From: Bremia lactucae
Lineage: Eukaryota > Oomycota > Peronosporomycetes > Peronosporales > Peronosporaceae
Assembly (NCBI RefSeq): GCF_004359215.1
Contig: NC_090613.1
Span: forward strand, 1,091,946 to 1,111,148
Direction: 5' to 3'
Length of the DNA stretch: 19,203 bases
Shown here: in pieces, positions 1-8,027 of the stretch
Position numbering within the stretch: the stretch's first letter is position 1
How the letters are laid out: every line of letters begins with the position of its first letter
Position numbers and translations under genes: made by a program
Notes under the pieces: model-generated
Database searches by the model: none
Told to the model about the DNA's origin: nothing
What the model saw: only the letters and a program-made list of their open reading frames with translations

Positions 1-1038
1 GCAGAACTCATGCGTCTCGCACGCTGGTTCTTGCCATCGCCCTTTGGGAAGGGAGTCCTCTTGCTGGGCATTTTTGCCCCAGCAGGGACCCTGGCATAGC
101 AGCGAGCCATCATATGGCCGCGCTTGCCGCATTTAAAACAGACCACGTCTGCATTGCCCAACTCCATAGGAGTGGCATCTGTCCTCTCGGCCGACGGCTT
201 ATACCAAGCTGTCGCCGAGGCACTGTTGTAGGATTGCTCCTCAACTAAGGCAATTTGGATTGCCTCTTCCATCGTCGACGGCACCTTTCTGAAAAGGGCC
301 TGTCGCGATGGGCCATGCCGTAGTCCGTTCATAAACGTGGGCACCTTAATGTGCTCCGGAATCGGACCTACGGTTATGGACGCCGACAGCGAGCGCATCT
401 CTTGCACATACTCTTGCAGAGATCGCTTCGCCTGTCGCGCTCCAAAGAAGCGCGCCTGAAGCAACACTTCGTTGTTCGGCGGCTGGTACATGGCGCGAAT
501 CTTTTCCTTAAAGATCGCCCATGTAGGAATCGCCTTTCTGTCCGCCATAAGCGCCGAGTAAGCCCACTCTGAGGCCTTACCGCGCAGATGTGACATGGCG
601 TACGACACCATCCAGCTGTCGTCCTCGATGAGCTGCGCGACACCGCATTGCTCCACGGCTAAATGCCAGTGGACAATCGTGTGCGCTGCAGTTCCATCAA
701 ACTTGGGCGGGTCCATCCGAATGGGCCTCGGCTGATGCGGCCGGGCAGAGAGCATCTCGACAGTCCTGTAGAGAGCATTGCTCCGAGCCTGCTCATGCCT
801 CAGCTCATCCTGAGTCTGAGTGACGGACTCCGATGCGGCATGGCTCTGTGCCTCGGACGCGGCTCTCCGCTGTCTGAGCACGTCTAAAACTACTCCAACT
901 GAGCAACATGTTGCTCAGGAGGACTACCCAGGAGCCTGGCCAGGGCTTGTTCACTAAGTCCCTGCGCCATATGCCCTGCTACCTCCCAAAAATGCTCGGA
1001 GAGGTGTAGAAATGAGCCCAATCGATGCTGAGGCTCAT
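1..1038 (-). pseudogene. Ty3/Gypsy gag, 5' part, broken copy
   Basis: This is a capsid/nucleocapsid polyprotein of an LTR retrotransposon, read on the minus strand from an ATG at 1036-1038. It matches the intact copy at 18161-19203 closely. Relative to that copy it has a one-base deletion about 30 nt after the ATG, a TAG replacing a CAG codon near 890 and a short deletion just after it. From about 885 down to position 1 the frame stays open. It contains the retrotransposon gag core and a CCHC zinc knuckle (CX2CX4HX4C) near positions 127-140. The 3' part of the element lies beyond the window edge. The first 380 bases appear identical, in inverted orientation, to the last 380 bases of the window. 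Confidence 0.85.
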
Positions 1039-1073
1039 CCTCACGTACACACGTAGAGATGCGGGTCGTGGGG

Positions 1074-1622
1074 TGTAGGCGAGAACGTCGTAATGCGGCC
1101 ACGCTCTACTTAGACACAGACCCTAGCACAGCGAGGAAGCGGTTAAACCAGCTTCTCTTGCGTGCAGTGAGGTAGATGTGGTGGGCGCCTTAGTGACCTC
1201 ACCCAACGCACTAAGTACTCTAGTAAAGTGTCGTCACGGGAGCGGTAATCCGTCTCCTCGTGCGCACTTACTAAGTAGAAAGTAGTTTTCAGACTGATTT
1301 GTATTTATTCGCATTACATATAAATACCTCTTTTTTACCAATCAAAAATGTCATCTCGATAACACTAATATGTATTGCGAGCGTATCTTTCTAGATACCT
1401 CGCGTTACGGACGATACTAGCCGTCATCACGGATGATGCTAGGCGTCATCCCTCCTAATGTGAATGGACCTATGTGCATCAAATACACAAGGGTTGGTCA
1501 CAAATGTGAATTACACCCGAGTGGTGGGTCTAATTACTTTGTTTAAGTAATTGACCATTCCCTTAAGTAATCACGTGTACTCAACGGGGACTGTGTAACA
1601 TTAGGGCATTTAGCCCGTTACA
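1074..1622 (-). mobile_element. 5' LTR of the left Gypsy element (family 1)
   Basis: On the minus strand the LTR begins TGTAACGGGC at 1622 and ends ...GCCTACA at 1074, giving TG...CA termini and about 549 bp. Most of it aligns with 17680-18104 on the other strand, which precedes the second copy of the same gag. The 3' limit is set by the point where the two copies stop matching and where the right copy shows a primer-binding site. The left copy has lost that site: a CCCC stands where about 24 nt are expected. Short hairpins are present, including a GGATGACGC-type inverted repeat. Confidence 0.75.
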
Positions 1623-1801
1623 GCGCGCGTCAAGAGCTGACTTGACCGTGGAGCAAGTAGATATAATGGCCTATATCTACCAATGGATAAGCTTTCCGAA
1701 TATTACTATGTAAAGTAATATTCTTCAAATGTTATCTACCTTTTAGATAATATATTAATTAACAACCTTTAAGTGTTAATTTCATGTAACGACCCGTTAC
1801 A
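1623..1801 (-). mobile_element. Fragment of a family-2 LTR (5' portion)
   Basis: Read on the minus strand, this begins TGTAACGGGTCGTTACATG at 1801 and matches the first about 170 bp of the LTRs at 6125, 14411 and 15093, including the GAATATTACT/AGTAATATTC hairpin at 1698-1723. It stops exactly where the family-1 LTR starts. The simplest reading is that the family-1 element inserted into this LTR. Confidence 0.7.
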
Positions 1802-2148
1802 CGTAGGCTAGCTTTGTTGGAATTCCCCTAACAAAGTACACGAAGCATCCTCTTTACTTCATCTTATTACAGTCAAACAATATATTAATAGCTGTACACC
1901 ATCAGTTTCTCAGCCACAGATTCCAGCGTTGATTACAAAGGAATCGAGCAAAAAGACAAGTTCGATGACAGTTTGTTTGACAAAATCAAGTGTGAGGTCA
2001 TGTGCCTAACAAAGTCGGCGCCGTGATTAGGCAATTTTGACAATTGCCTAATTAAAAAATGATGAGCAGTTGGCAATACAGACCAATCGAAGTAATATAT
2101 TGTCATTTCAGGTTTATCAAACATAATAGATGCTAAAACTTAAGCAGC
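1802..2148. other. Intergenic, 3' flank of the p24 gene
   Basis: No gene is supported here. The stretch is AT-rich and lies downstream of the p24 stop codon. It holds the hairpin at 2026-2052 and a weaker inverted repeat near 1811-1835 (CTTTGTT...AACAAAG). A 63-codon minus-strand reading frame at 1933-2124 has no recognisable content and is probably chance. Confidence 0.5.
2026..2052. repeat. 11-bp perfect hairpin downstream of p24
   Basis: ATTAGGCAATT (2026-2036) pairs with AATTGCCTAAT (2042-2052) around a 5-nt loop. It lies about 97 nt past the p24 stop codon, so it could sit in the 3' UTR or near the end of the transcript. Its role is not known. Confidence 0.6.
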
Positions 2149-3497
2149 TTAAAATCCGCTCTCGAGCATACTGCGAATATAGACGACCTGACCAAACGCA
2201 ATGCCCACGAGAACGACATTTGTGATCATAGACATCCACTTAACACGAGAGTTTGCACTTTCTGCAGCTACAAGAAAACGTTTGTTTTTATAAAACAAAT
2301 TCTTATGTTCATATGAGCACCCACCATCTCGACTCATCCGTTCTCGATGCTTGACAAACGAAATGTCACCACGAAGATTAAAAACGGATTCTTTAAAAAA
2401 CGCAACTTCGTGCATCAATTCCAGTCCAAGATCTATCAATCGCTCTCACATGTTCAGACATTAGCAGCTTTTTTTACGAGACAGCGTACCTTCAACAATT
2501 ATTTGCGGGAAGTAGTCTGCGGCAACGTGATGGGTGCCGAACACAATAGCATCCCTGTCTCCGGGCGTGAAAATTAAAAAGGTGATAGTCTCCTCATTAT
2601 TGTTTAATTTTTCCTCAAAGAGCTCCGTGACATCAAATGCAACATGACTGCCAAGCTCCGTTATGGCATCATCAATCACATAATCGCGATATCCTCCCGT
2701 GGCGAAATCCTCGAGTTTCTCCCATGTCACTGGATGCACAGCTTTGGGCAATAGCGCTAAAGCAATGTTCACGTACTCTCCGTCCGTGATGCGATCAACT
2801 GTTAGCAGGAGCTTTACGCGTGTACTGTCTCGAAGGATGCTACGCGAGACAGCTACGAGGTCAAACTCTATGATTCCCATTCTAACAGGTTGCCCTTTCA
2901 CAGTAGTCAACGCCATTTGCGAATAGGCTGATACAGTAGGGGCGTCTTTGCTAATCGTCACCGCCAAATGAGGTACCAGCGTCAAGCTACGAGAACCAGC
3001 CGAGATGAAATCAAAGGAGTAAAAGAGCGTGATCGTTGACGACGCGCCTTTACGTTTGCGAAAGCACAAGTGATAAAGCCCGCTTTCGCGAACCTTGGCA
3101 GTCTCAAAGTTCGTTTGCTCACCTTTCCACATCATCACCTCGCGCTGTGATGGATTCTTCACCTGCAGTCAAAGTAAATTTTTTAGTGCGACTGTGCAAT
3201 TAACTACTTAGCTTTCGTACCACAACATCGACTAGATCGTAGCTTTTGGGCTCAAGAATGCCAAAGCGAAAAAGAACCTTATTATCGGAAGCGCGGGCGT
3301 GAACCGCCTCCATAAAGCATTCCTGTTATAAATAGTTGAAAGAAGGCAACGAAGAATTGAATTACTTTATGCAGAATTCCTTCGAATGATATGAGACAGC
3401 GCACCTCAGCTCGGGATGTTAAGGTGAATTGGAAACGCGACGCATAGGCGCCAGGTAAGAGAATTAACGCTACTGTCAGTGATAGGAAGCCACGCAT
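2149..3497 (-). CDS. p24/emp24 GOLD-domain cargo receptor with inserted DNRLRE/CBM96-like domain
   Basis: p24 proteins are type I membrane proteins that cycle between ER and Golgi and select cargo for COPII/COPI vesicles. Four exons are inferred: 3405-3497, 3221-3322, 2490-3162 and 2149-2444. The introns are 82, 58 and 45 nt, all GT-AG, and the stop codons of the unspliced frames fall inside them. The product is 387 aa, against about 200-220 aa for the family. Seen in order: signal peptide (1-19), GOLD domain (about 20-118) with the family's paired cysteines C33 (ECF) and C98 (HLCF), an extra domain at about 125-289, a coiled-coil stretch (about 290-335), the family hallmark NSRVKW at 354-359, one membrane helix (about 360-380) and a very short tail, YIRSMLESGF. 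The extra domain has DNRLRE features: KDAPTV near its start, MGIIEFDL, PVTWEKL, FDVTELF and FPQIIV at its end. The tail lacks the usual FF and KK sorting signals. Confidence 0.85.
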
Positions 3498-3602
3498 TGT
3501 TTATATCTTCTTTATAGGATTTTGGTATGAGCAAGGTAAAATTATTTTTTTATTTCATAGAAAGTTCTCATATCCTTCTTACAAAAATACGAGAATCGGC
3601 CA
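3498..3602 (-). promoter_or_regulatory. Short remaining 5' flank of p24
   Basis: Only 105 bp separate the p24 start codon from the divergent LTR that begins at 3603. The stretch is AT-rich. I see no convincing TATA box or oomycete initiator motif. If the promoter is longer than this, the retroelement now supplies or disrupts it. Confidence 0.4.
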
Positions 3603-4161
3603 TGTGACGGGGTGTGCGCTACATAAATACTATTTTTGATGAAAGGATTTGTAACGAGGTGTCCGTTACATAAATATTATTTCCTATAAGAGGAATATAA
3701 AATATTATTTCCTATAAGAGGAAACAAATAAAGAAGTAAAACAAAATTATTATCTTTATTAGTTTTGACTTAAATAGTTCTAATATTTCAAAATTGGATA
3801 ATATTGATTCAATAAGACATTAGCTCTATTGATTGGTTGATTTAAGTCAAAATCAACCCCGCCAATCGTTATAGGACACATTGTGCGGTGCGCAAGGAGG
3901 CGCCATACTTTGTTAGATTTAATGTAATAAGTTCAGTAGTAGATAGAAGATTGTTGCTTAGAAACTAAATTTATTAATACAGTTTTACCTTTTCCTAATT
4001 CTAATCCTTTGTATTACCTTTGGAAGCTAAAGCCCCTCAGCTACTTAGAAACATTCCCTTTGTACCCTTGTGTACGTGAAGTTTCGAGGGACCTAACCTA
4101 CACTGTAATCAGTGTAAGGTTAATTAGTACTGATCAGTACTGTGAAGGGTGCCCCGTTACA
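3603..4161 (+). mobile_element. 5' LTR of a third Gypsy element
   Basis: The LTR ends GTGCCCCGTTACA at 4161 and is followed 2 nt later by a primer-binding site. Two candidate 5' ends exist: TGTGACGGGGTGTGCGCTACATAAATAC at 3603 in outline (key parts TGTGACGGGG and CTACATAAATAC) and TGTAACGAGGTGTCCGTTAC at 3650. They are diverged copies of the same about 47-nt sequence, so the terminus is duplicated. A 24-bp direct repeat with 28-bp period follows at 3672-3723. The 3' end carries the hairpin ACACTG/CAGTGT near 4100 and the palindrome AGTACTGATCAGTACT near 4126-4141. Confidence 0.75.
3672..3723. repeat. Two-copy 24-bp direct repeat, period 28 bp
   Basis: The unit begins AAATATTATTTCC and ends AAGAGGAA. 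Copies lie at 3672-3695 and 3700-3723 inside the LTR. Confidence 0.85.
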
Positions 4162-4163
4162 CC

Positions 4164-4174
4164 TGGTTGCACTT
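4164..4174 (+). promoter_or_regulatory. Primer-binding site
   Basis: TGGTTGCACTT starts 2 nt after the LTR end. TGG is the complement of the CCA end of a tRNA. The same sequence, differing by one base, follows the LTRs that end at 6542 and 18104. Confidence 0.65.
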
Positions 4175-4203
4175 CTTTTTCAGTTTTTAACGGCCCACCC
4201 AAC

Positions 4204-4449
4204 ATGGACGTGCTGGATGAAAAAGGAGGGAGCTTTCAAGCCCCTCAAGAAAGCTATCACGCAACGCGTGATAAAATCGCTCATTTGAGTGACCTTGATT
4301 GGAGAGCGATCAAAAGCATTAGTTCGGTCGTAGGCGGGCCAGCCGTCAGCGCAATATTGTTAACTTTACAAAGAGACGAGCAACATGCGGTTATAGTCGA
4401 GTTCATACAACATGAACTCGACGGGGCCCAAAGCAAAGTCGTGCTTTGA
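4204..4449 (+). pseudogene. Gypsy gag N-terminus, truncated
   Basis: The ATG at 4204 lies 43 bp past the LTR. The predicted peptide starts MDVLDEKGG and contains FIQHELDGAQSKV, matching MDMSDDSG and FIQHELDEVKEKV in the gag that begins at 6593. So this belongs to the same broad family. The frame ends at a TGA at 4447-4449, immediately before unrelated sequence, and the rest of gag, with the zinc knuckle, is missing. Hairpins occur within the coding part, such as TCGAGTTCAT/ATGAACTCGA and ATCACGC/GCGTGAT. Confidence 0.75.
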
Positions 4450-5460
4450 AGCATCAAATGCTTCCATCGAGATTTCGGCCCGATCCCACGCTGCTTGATG
4501 CGCGAAGGAGCCTTCAGTTTCACGTGGGGAAATTTTAAATCCACATCGGCGTAAGGGTTAATACCGGTATGTGTAAAGTACCCCTCTTCTAAAAACTCTC
4601 GGGAGTTTGAGGTACCTCTTCGGCAAAATTGCCCGTACGCCAATGACGTTTTTAAGCGCCAAGCTCAGGGTCAACTCGCGTCAAATGACGCTTACCACCA
4701 CTTGAAGTGGAATTAGGTGGATCTAGAGCCTCGGTGCGGCATCGATCCATGGTTGCATGGTCAACCGTAGCACTGAATATCGGCTAGACCTTTCTTCGTT
4801 TTGTGGCATAAATGCCGAACGTAACTGGCCTTTGGCCTCAAGCTTGGCGATATCGAAGCGAAGCTTCCGTTCCAAACGAACATCAGCCACATCCGCAGAC
4901 TCTCTGATATTCCAGATATTGCGGAGCCGGCGGGCCCGATGGACCCAGTTCTCAAATGAGACTTCGTTTTCACTTATGAAGAGTGTCGCGAGCAGTGATC
5001 TCCTCCGGCGTCCTCGCCGGGAGACCAGAGGTCCAGATGGCCAAAATGTGACCCGCGATCTCTTACGCTCTTACGCACTAAGCGGAGTGAATCTATATTC
5101 ACTCTGAGCTTTAGCTACCTCGGCAGCTCGACGACGAGTTTGTTTTTCTATAAGGATTCTGCTCTTCATCGAGCGGATTCGTAATGATGTTGGACTCAGG
5201 GTCCTGTGTCATGCTCAATGCATTCAAGACATTAGCGGCGCCACGTTCTGGGAACGGATTCGGGGCCCGCCGACGTTCATCCAAAGGAGAAGGCGTGTGA
5301 TAACGATGCTCTTTCTCCTCATCCTCTGATGGAGAGTGACTTTCAAAGTCCACCATTCCCTCATTGTCGAGGAAGGTGCTAAGAGTCTGTGACTCACGCT
5401 TAATTGTCGTGGGACAAAGGAAAGAATAAACACAACCGAACGGACAGCTGTTTAAATTCC
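4450..5460 (-). pseudogene. Degenerate minus-strand coding remnant, unassigned
   Basis: I do not recognise this protein. A minus-strand frame is open from about 5450 down to 5111. From the methionine at 5354-5356 it is acidic and proline-rich: it reads MVDFESHSPSEDEEKE, then PSPLDERRRAPNPFPERG. A one-base shift near 5145 continues it as IEKQTRRRAAEVAKAQSEY. Further pieces in other frames look coding-like, for example EEGYFTHTGINPYADVDLKF near 4540-4600 and the Arg-rich ENWVHRARRLRNIWN near 4920-4970. Several stops interrupt it. It could be an extra ORF of a retroelement or an old host gene fragment. Short hairpins are frequent, for example CCGGCG/CGCCGG near 5010 and GAGGTACCTC near 4609. Confidence 0.35.
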
Positions 5461-5739
5461 AACCTCAAAGAGGAAATAAAGCGACAGTTGTCACTCGGTG
5501 TCAACAATCTGATTGAAGAGGGTGTTATGGGCACACATCGGTTGGAGAACTGTTGTTGTGGTACATTTACTTTGTGGGTAAAATACCCTTTTATCCTATT
5601 CTAAAATAGTTAATGACTTAAATTCCATGTATTATGGGTAACAAAGTGGCCGCCGCCAGATATAAATCTGGCGGCAAAAATCTATTTTTAAATTAGCTAG
5701 AGTAAGGTTTTAAATTAAATAATTATATAAAGTCCAGTT
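5461..5739. other. Non-coding stretch with a strong hairpin
   Basis: No gene is supported. The most notable item is a perfect hairpin at 5652-5675, where GCCGCCAGAT pairs with ATCTGGCGGC around ATAA. The rest is AT-rich. Confidence 0.5.
5652..5675. repeat. 10-bp GC-rich perfect hairpin
   Basis: The arms lie at 5652-5661 and 5666-5675 with a 4-nt loop. It is isolated in an AT-rich context. Confidence 0.8.
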
Positions 5740-6124
5740 CCACTTTTGATGTTAAAGCGTTAAGTGCCTTCCTAAGGCTTGCGCATTGATCTGTGATAGA
5801 AAGAAACCTTTCTAAGGTGTATAGGCTTGGGCACTAGCTGCCACTTGGTTCTTCGAACCCCTGAATCCCTTGAACTAGGATTCCTTAAGCTTTAATAGCT
5901 TGTACGACTCCCTGAGTTGTTAAACCATTGGGGTTTTATAGAACTAAGAGACTCTCTGAGTCTAAAGCCTTCCTCTGGATTTAGGAGCGAGGGAGCTCCG
6001 CTACAGCAAGTGTTTTAAAGAGAGTCTTCCTCTGCATGTACTAGTGTACGTGAAGTGACGTGAGGCACCAGTCGCACTGAAGCAGTGCGAAGTGGCCTTG
6101 TTCTGATGCAGTACAAGTCGGCAG
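5740..6124 (+). mobile_element. Truncated, diverged LTR (3' portion)
   Basis: The last about 110 bp match the 3' end of the family-2 LTRs: TCTTCCTCTGCA, then GTACTAGTGTACGTGA, then GGCACCA, the GCACTGAAGCAGTGC hairpin and CAGTACAAGTCG. It stops at GGCAG directly before the TGTAACGGGG of the next LTR, so its own GTGCCCCGTTACA terminus is missing. The upstream part (about 5740-6010) is unlike the other LTRs but is packed with small hairpins (AGAAA/TTTCT, GGTTC/GAACC, GGAGC/GCTCC, AGACTC/GAGTCT). The left boundary is uncertain. Confidence 0.5.
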
Positions 6125-6542
6125 TGTAACGGGGTGTATCGTTACATGAAATTAAAGCTGAAGGTTGTCAATTTATATATTTTCTAAAAGGTAGATAATA
6201 TTTGGAGAATATTACTTTATATAGTAATGCTCGGAAATCTTATCCATAAATAGGTATACGCCGTTATATCTATTTATCCTGCAGACTAATCAGCTGTAAA
6301 TGTAAACAAAGAGAGAGAGAGAGGTAAGATTTCAATTGCATGTTTAGTATTAGTTTATAATTAAGTTAGCATTAATAGATAGAAAGAAGAAGAAACTTAA
6401 TTATATTAAAACAATTTTCATTTAACCCGCTTTAAGGTAGTTGTCTTAAAGAGTAATCTTCCTCTGCACGTACTAGTGTACGTGAACTGACGTAAGGCAC
6501 CACTCGCAACTGAAGCAGTACAAGTCGTAGTGCCCCGTTACA
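6125..6542 (+). mobile_element. 5' LTR of the long Gypsy element (family 2)
   Basis: It starts TGTAACGGGGTG and ends GTGCCCCGTTACA, 418 bp, followed by a primer-binding site at 6545. It aligns with LTRs at 14411-14868 and 15093-15543. Compared with them it lacks 26 nt near its 3' end, between two CAGT tetramers, which removes one hairpin arm. A (GA)n run of about 13 nt lies near 6310. The two LTRs of this element differ at many sites, so either the insertion is old or the two ends come from different insertions. Confidence 0.85.
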
Positions 6543-6544
6543 TC

Positions 6545-6555
6545 TGGTAGCACTT
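6545..6555 (+). promoter_or_regulatory. Primer-binding site
   Basis: TGGTAGCACTT lies 2 nt after the LTR, identical to the site at 18107-18117. The tRNA that would prime it was not identified. Confidence 0.7.
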
Positions 6556-6592
6556 TGTAGTCCGTCCAAGGACCACATTTCCTTCATCTAAC

Positions 6593-8005
6593 ATGGACAT
6601 GTCAGATGATAGTGGGAGAAGCTAACACGTTTCGCGTGATAGCTACTCCTTTCTAAGTGACATAGAAAGGAGTGCGGTCGAACGAATGAGTTCGACCGTA
6701 GGTTGCGATGCCATCTTGGCCATGCTGTCCGGTTTGGACAGAGATGCCCTCAATTCAGCCATCGCCAAGTTCATACAGCATGAACTTGACGAGGTGAAAG
6801 AGAAGGTAGCCTTGCTGAATCAGCAAGGCTCTCAACAGGCAGAACTGTTGAGGTTACAACAGGTACAGACCCCTGTACCTGGGATGAGGCGTACGCGTCG
6901 TCTCGAAACTTTAAAGATTGATATCTCTAAGTATAAGGGAGTCGAAGAAGGTTTGTCGATTTGGACGACGCCCTAAGGGCACGTCACATCATCGACGAGC
7001 AAATGCAAATCGCATTCGCTCAATCAAATCTGGCAGGTCGTGCCAAAACTTGGGCATTGGCCTCAACATGAACTTGACGATATGAAAGAAAAAGTAGCCT
7101 TGCTGAATCAGCAAGGCTCTCAACAGGCGGAACTGTTGAGATTACAACAGGTACAGACCCCTGTACCTGGGATGACTCAAACGCGTCGTCCCGAAACTCT
7201 ATAGATTGACATCTCAAAATATAGGGGAGTCGAAGAAGACTCTCTCTTGAGATAATTTGTCGAGTTAGACGATGCCATAAGGGCACGTCACATCATCGAC
7301 GAGCAAATGCAAATCGCGTTCGCTCGATCAAATCTGCCAGGTCGTACCAAAACTTGGGCATTGGGCCTTAAGTTGCGCGACCCATACGTCTTTGGGTCGC
7401 TAGAGGTTTTTAAAACCCGACTCAAACAGACGTTTGAACCACCAAGGGCTGAGTTCAGAGCTCGTTCAGAGCTTCTGAAACTCAAGCAAGGCAAGCGTGA
7501 TGTGCACGCATATGCCCAGCACATACGACTCTTAGCGAGTTGTATTACCAATAACCCAGTCCATGAACACACGTTGATTACGGTGTTCATGCAAGGTCTT
7601 ACGGATGGTCCCGTAAAGACCCACCTGTTCCGCTTGGAACTGGATACGCTTGAAGAAGCAATATCCGTAGCGGAACAGGAGGACTTTAGCTTGAGACAGG
7701 CTCAAGCAAGTTCGTCATCATATCGTCCACCTAGACGACACGAACTAGGAGGTCCAGAACCCATGGACCTTTCCTATGTCGAAAGCGAGAAACCTCGCTT
7801 TTCGAATAATAAGCGATCGCAGAAATGCCATCGCTGCCAAAAATTGGGACATTACGCTCATGAGTGTAGTGCCCCACGTCCAGCACCAAAAGGTACTGAA
7901 CGTAATTTTGGATCGTATGCCAAAAAGGGCAACGGTCGCGGATCCGACGTTGTTGCGAAATCGCAACAGCGAGGCGGACCGCCAAAAAATGGACGGGGTC
8001 AGTAG
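6593..8005 (+). pseudogene. Gypsy gag, broken by stops and a tandem duplication
   Basis: Gag builds the virus-like particle. The ATG at 6593 begins MDMSDDSGRS and meets a TAA at 6623. The same frame reopens to 6976, where a small deletion shifts it. A second diverged copy of the next about 285 bp carries two more stops. From about 7256 the frame is open to TAG 8003-8005. This part includes the gag core (from KTWALGLKLRDPYVFGSLEV) and a CCHC knuckle CHRCQKLGHYAHEC at 7826-7867. The conserved C-terminal half suggests the breaks are recent or that part of this sequence comes from another copy. The stop codon lies inside a hairpin and 13 nt after a slippery heptamer. Confidence 0.85.
6779..7366 (+). 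repeat. Imperfect tandem duplication inside gag (about 285 bp, two copies)
   Basis: 6779-7064 and 7066-7366 both run from CATGAACTTGACGA through AGCAAGGCTCTCAACAGGC and GGTACAGACCCCTGTACC to ACTTGGGCATTGG. They differ by scattered substitutions and by a roughly 16-nt deletion in the first copy near 6952. The junction falls at CCTCAACATGAACTTGACG. Confidence 0.85.
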
Positions 8006-8027
8006 GGGCGCAACGCCCTACTGATCC
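7984..8027 (+). promoter_or_regulatory. Candidate -1 ribosomal frameshift signal at the gag/pol junction
   Basis: The heptamer A-AAA-AAT (7984-7990) is read in the gag frame as CCA AAA AAT. Five nt later a stem-loop starts: 7996-8010 pairs with 8014-8027 (core CAGTAGGG with CCCTACTG, loop CAA). A one-nucleotide backward slip avoids the TAG at 8003 and enters the open protease frame with no intervening stop. The same arrangement recurs at 9251-9294. Confidence 0.6.

Noticed and set aside
1933..2124. 63-codon minus-strand frame beyond p24
   Set aside because: It has no domain or coding-like composition and contains the 2026-2052 hairpin. It is probably 3' flank.
2461..3162. Treating the 233-codon frame as a separate gene starting at 3162
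   Set aside because: Position 3160-3162 is GTG directly after an intron 3' end. Splicing to upstream and downstream exons restores a complete p24 protein.
5404..5604. 66-codon plus-strand frame
   Set aside because: It has no recognisable content and lies opposite the likelier minus-strand remnant.
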